This document shows, piece by piece, positions 62,866 through 64,000 of a DNA stretch of 64,000 bases. This DNA comes from Thermococcus barossii. Its GTDB lineage: Archaea > Methanobacteriota_B > Thermococci > Thermococcales > Thermococcaceae. Positions within the stretch are counted from its first letter, which is position 1; each line of letters begins with the position of its first letter. The notes beneath the pieces were generated by a model. It did not search any database, was not told where the DNA came from, and saw nothing but the letters and a program-made list of their open reading frames with translations. A program made the position numbers and the translations under genes. Location: NCBI RefSeq assembly GCF_002214465.1, contig NZ_CP015101.1, forward strand, positions 1,495,013 through 1,559,012, written 5' to 3'.

Positions 62866-64000
62866 TCACCGAAGCTCTATCCTTACCTTTCCTTTCATTT
62901 CCGGTCTTTCCAGTTCAAAGCTCACGATGCCGCTGAAAGAATCCAGATCGAGTATGTTCTTGCCCCTCTTGACTTCGAAGGTTTCGCTAACAGCCTCCCC
63001 ACCAGGGAGGGAGAGGTCGTACTCGTAGACGGTCAGCCTGTTGTCCCCGCTCAGGTAGAGAACCATCCTCGGCTCGCGGTAGCCGTCCAGAGGGATTCCT
63101 CCAAAGGTTCCGGCCCCCAGGTTCTTCGCCATGCTCGGAAGTGCCAGCGGAAGGGAGAAGCTTACCGCGGGGGGATTTTCCTGGACAATCTTTTCGTCGA
63201 GAACCACAATATCCCTGTTGCCGGTGTCGAAGGGCGTCGCCTCAGTTGAGCCAGTGTTTGGAGTGGTGTTGGTGGCAACGAGCAGCTTCCCGTCCATTTT
63301 CTCTATGCTCGTAACCCTGGCCCCAAAGGCCCCCACTATCTTGACCATCGGCGGGGCGATGTATACCAAAACGCTGGGGCCCGGTATGGTGTTCGTCGAA
63401 GTCCACTCCATGTCCCCCACATGTGAGTCCCGCCTGTAAACCGCGTCGTGGTGGGCGTTGTAGGCCGTGAGGATTCCTCCCCCAAGGTTTATCGCGTTCA
63501 CCCTGAAGGGGGCGTAGAAGGTGTAGAACTCGAAGAGGCGGAAGAAGCGGAAGTCCTCGCCCATAAAGGGGTTTCCCGCTATAACCCCACCGCGAACGAA
63601 GGCGAAGGCCCTGTTGTAGGCGCTCGCCAGGGGGCCGTACTCGGGCCTTATGTATGGCCGTCCGTCAACGCTCTCACCGAGCTTGAAGGCACTCCACCTT
63701 CCCCCAATAAGGTCGAGGGCTCGTATCTCCCTCAGCCCCTCAGTGAAGTTGTTGCCGATGCCAAAGAAGGCAGTGTCGTGGACTATCGTCCCCTTGAGGG
63801 ATGGCTCGTGAATCAGGGCCTCGGCCTTTCCGGTTCTTCTGTCAAGGGCGTAGATTCCGAGGTTTGCGTGACCGTCCTCCCGCGCGATGAGGAGCCTGTC
63901 GTTGGCGGGGTCGTAGAGTATATCGCTCACCTCGCCAGCCCAGTCGGTCTCATGGTGAATGGAGTCCTTCCAGAGGAGCCTTATGGAGTCGTTCTCGGTG
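62866..64000 (-). CDS. DUF2139-like beta-propeller protein, 5' end outside the window
   Basis: At least 378 residues; the frame stays open to the window edge, upstream of an internal GTG at 63930, with the sequence SIRLLWKDSIHHETDWAGEV preceding it. Repeated units of the kind LYDPANDRLLIAREDG and RVTSIEKMDGKLLVATN suggest a beta-propeller. This resembles the archaeal DUF2139 family. No signal sequence can be judged because the start is missing. It is convergent with the tes operon. Confidence 0.7.
   Translation of the reverse strand, partial: TENDSIRLLWKDSIHHETDWAGEVSDILYDPANDRLLIAREDGHANLGIYALDRRTGKAEALIHEPSLKGTIVHDTAFFGIGNNFTEGLREIRALDLIGGRWSAFKLGESVDGRPYIRPEYGPLASAYNRAFAFVRGGVIAGNPFMGEDFRFFRLFEFYTFYAPFRVNAINLGGGILTAYNAHHDAVYRRDSHVGDMEWTSTNTIPGPSVLVYIAPPMVKIVGAFGARVTSIEKMDGKLLVATNTTPNTGSTEATPFDTGNRDIVVLDEKIVQENPPAVSFSLPLALPSMAKNLGAGTFGGIPLDGYREPRMVLYLSGDNRLTVYEYDLSLPGGEAVSETFEVKRGKNILDLDSFSGIVSFELERPEMKGKVRIELR

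Noticed and set aside
1-64000. CRISPR array, rRNA genes or insertion sequences
   Set aside because: I saw no regularly spaced repeats, no rRNA sequence and no intact transposase in the window.

Overview
The window looks like a chromosomal segment of a hyperthermophilic archaeon of the order Thermococcales, most likely the genus Thermococcus. The evidence is the shared-gamma VOR/POR operon, glyceraldehyde-3-phosphate:ferredoxin oxidoreductase, FBP aldolase/phosphatase, a tetraether lipid synthase, pantoate kinase, TFE, NAC, ArcS, a tRNA-Trp with a box C/D intron, and GGTG-type ribosome binding sites behind TTTATA-like boxes. Most genes are moderately GC-rich and tightly packed; one AT-rich island (about 33.1-36.3 kb) stands out.

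Layout. 1-6.9 kb: housekeeping genes (PanE end, TrmJ-type methyltransferase, O6-alkylguanine repair, TPR protein, VapBC, NAC, HflX, phosphate transporter). 7.1-12.8 kb: porG-vorDAB-porDAB, the ferredoxin-linked 2-keto acid oxidoreductases. 12.8-19.2 kb: a carbon monoxide dehydrogenase locus (cooF-cooS, a HycF-like ferredoxin, a GltD-like flavin oxidoreductase, a second CooF-like protein and a hydrogenase-protease-like protein) with cooC divergent. 19.3-29.6 kb: Mrp, TFE, a PfkB sugar kinase, small conserved genes, a candidate C/D sRNA, GcvT and a DMT transporter. 29.6-31.5 kb: tRNA-Trp, a decayed gene and fbp. 31.6-39.6 kb: glycerol catabolism (glpK, then a three-gene glycerol-3-phosphate dehydrogenase operon) interrupted by an OLD-nuclease island. 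39.7-50 kb: GAPOR, carbamate kinase, ArcS and two methyltransferases. 50.5-64 kb: tRNA-Gly, a second decayed gene, Lrp, an RNA m5U methyltransferase, a MinD-like ATPase, PyrE, DNA ligase, pantoate kinase, NhaC, family-4 UDG, the tetraether synthase and the end of a DUF2139-like gene.

How it fits together. Reduced ferredoxin is the common currency: POR, VOR, GAPOR and CODH all produce it. Two sites matching the Thermococcales glycolytic motif place fbp and gor under the expected opposite control: the site lies upstream of the TATA box at fbp and downstream of it at gor. The best candidates for something undescribed are (1) the divergent pair of an OLD-family ATPase-nuclease and a cysteine-rich protein with an E-x2-D...Q-x-K nuclease-like signature, and (2) the CODH operon carrying a flavin oxidoreductase module with no energy-converting hydrogenase beside it. 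Start sites were chosen by ribosome binding site and by family length; many differ from the longest open frame.
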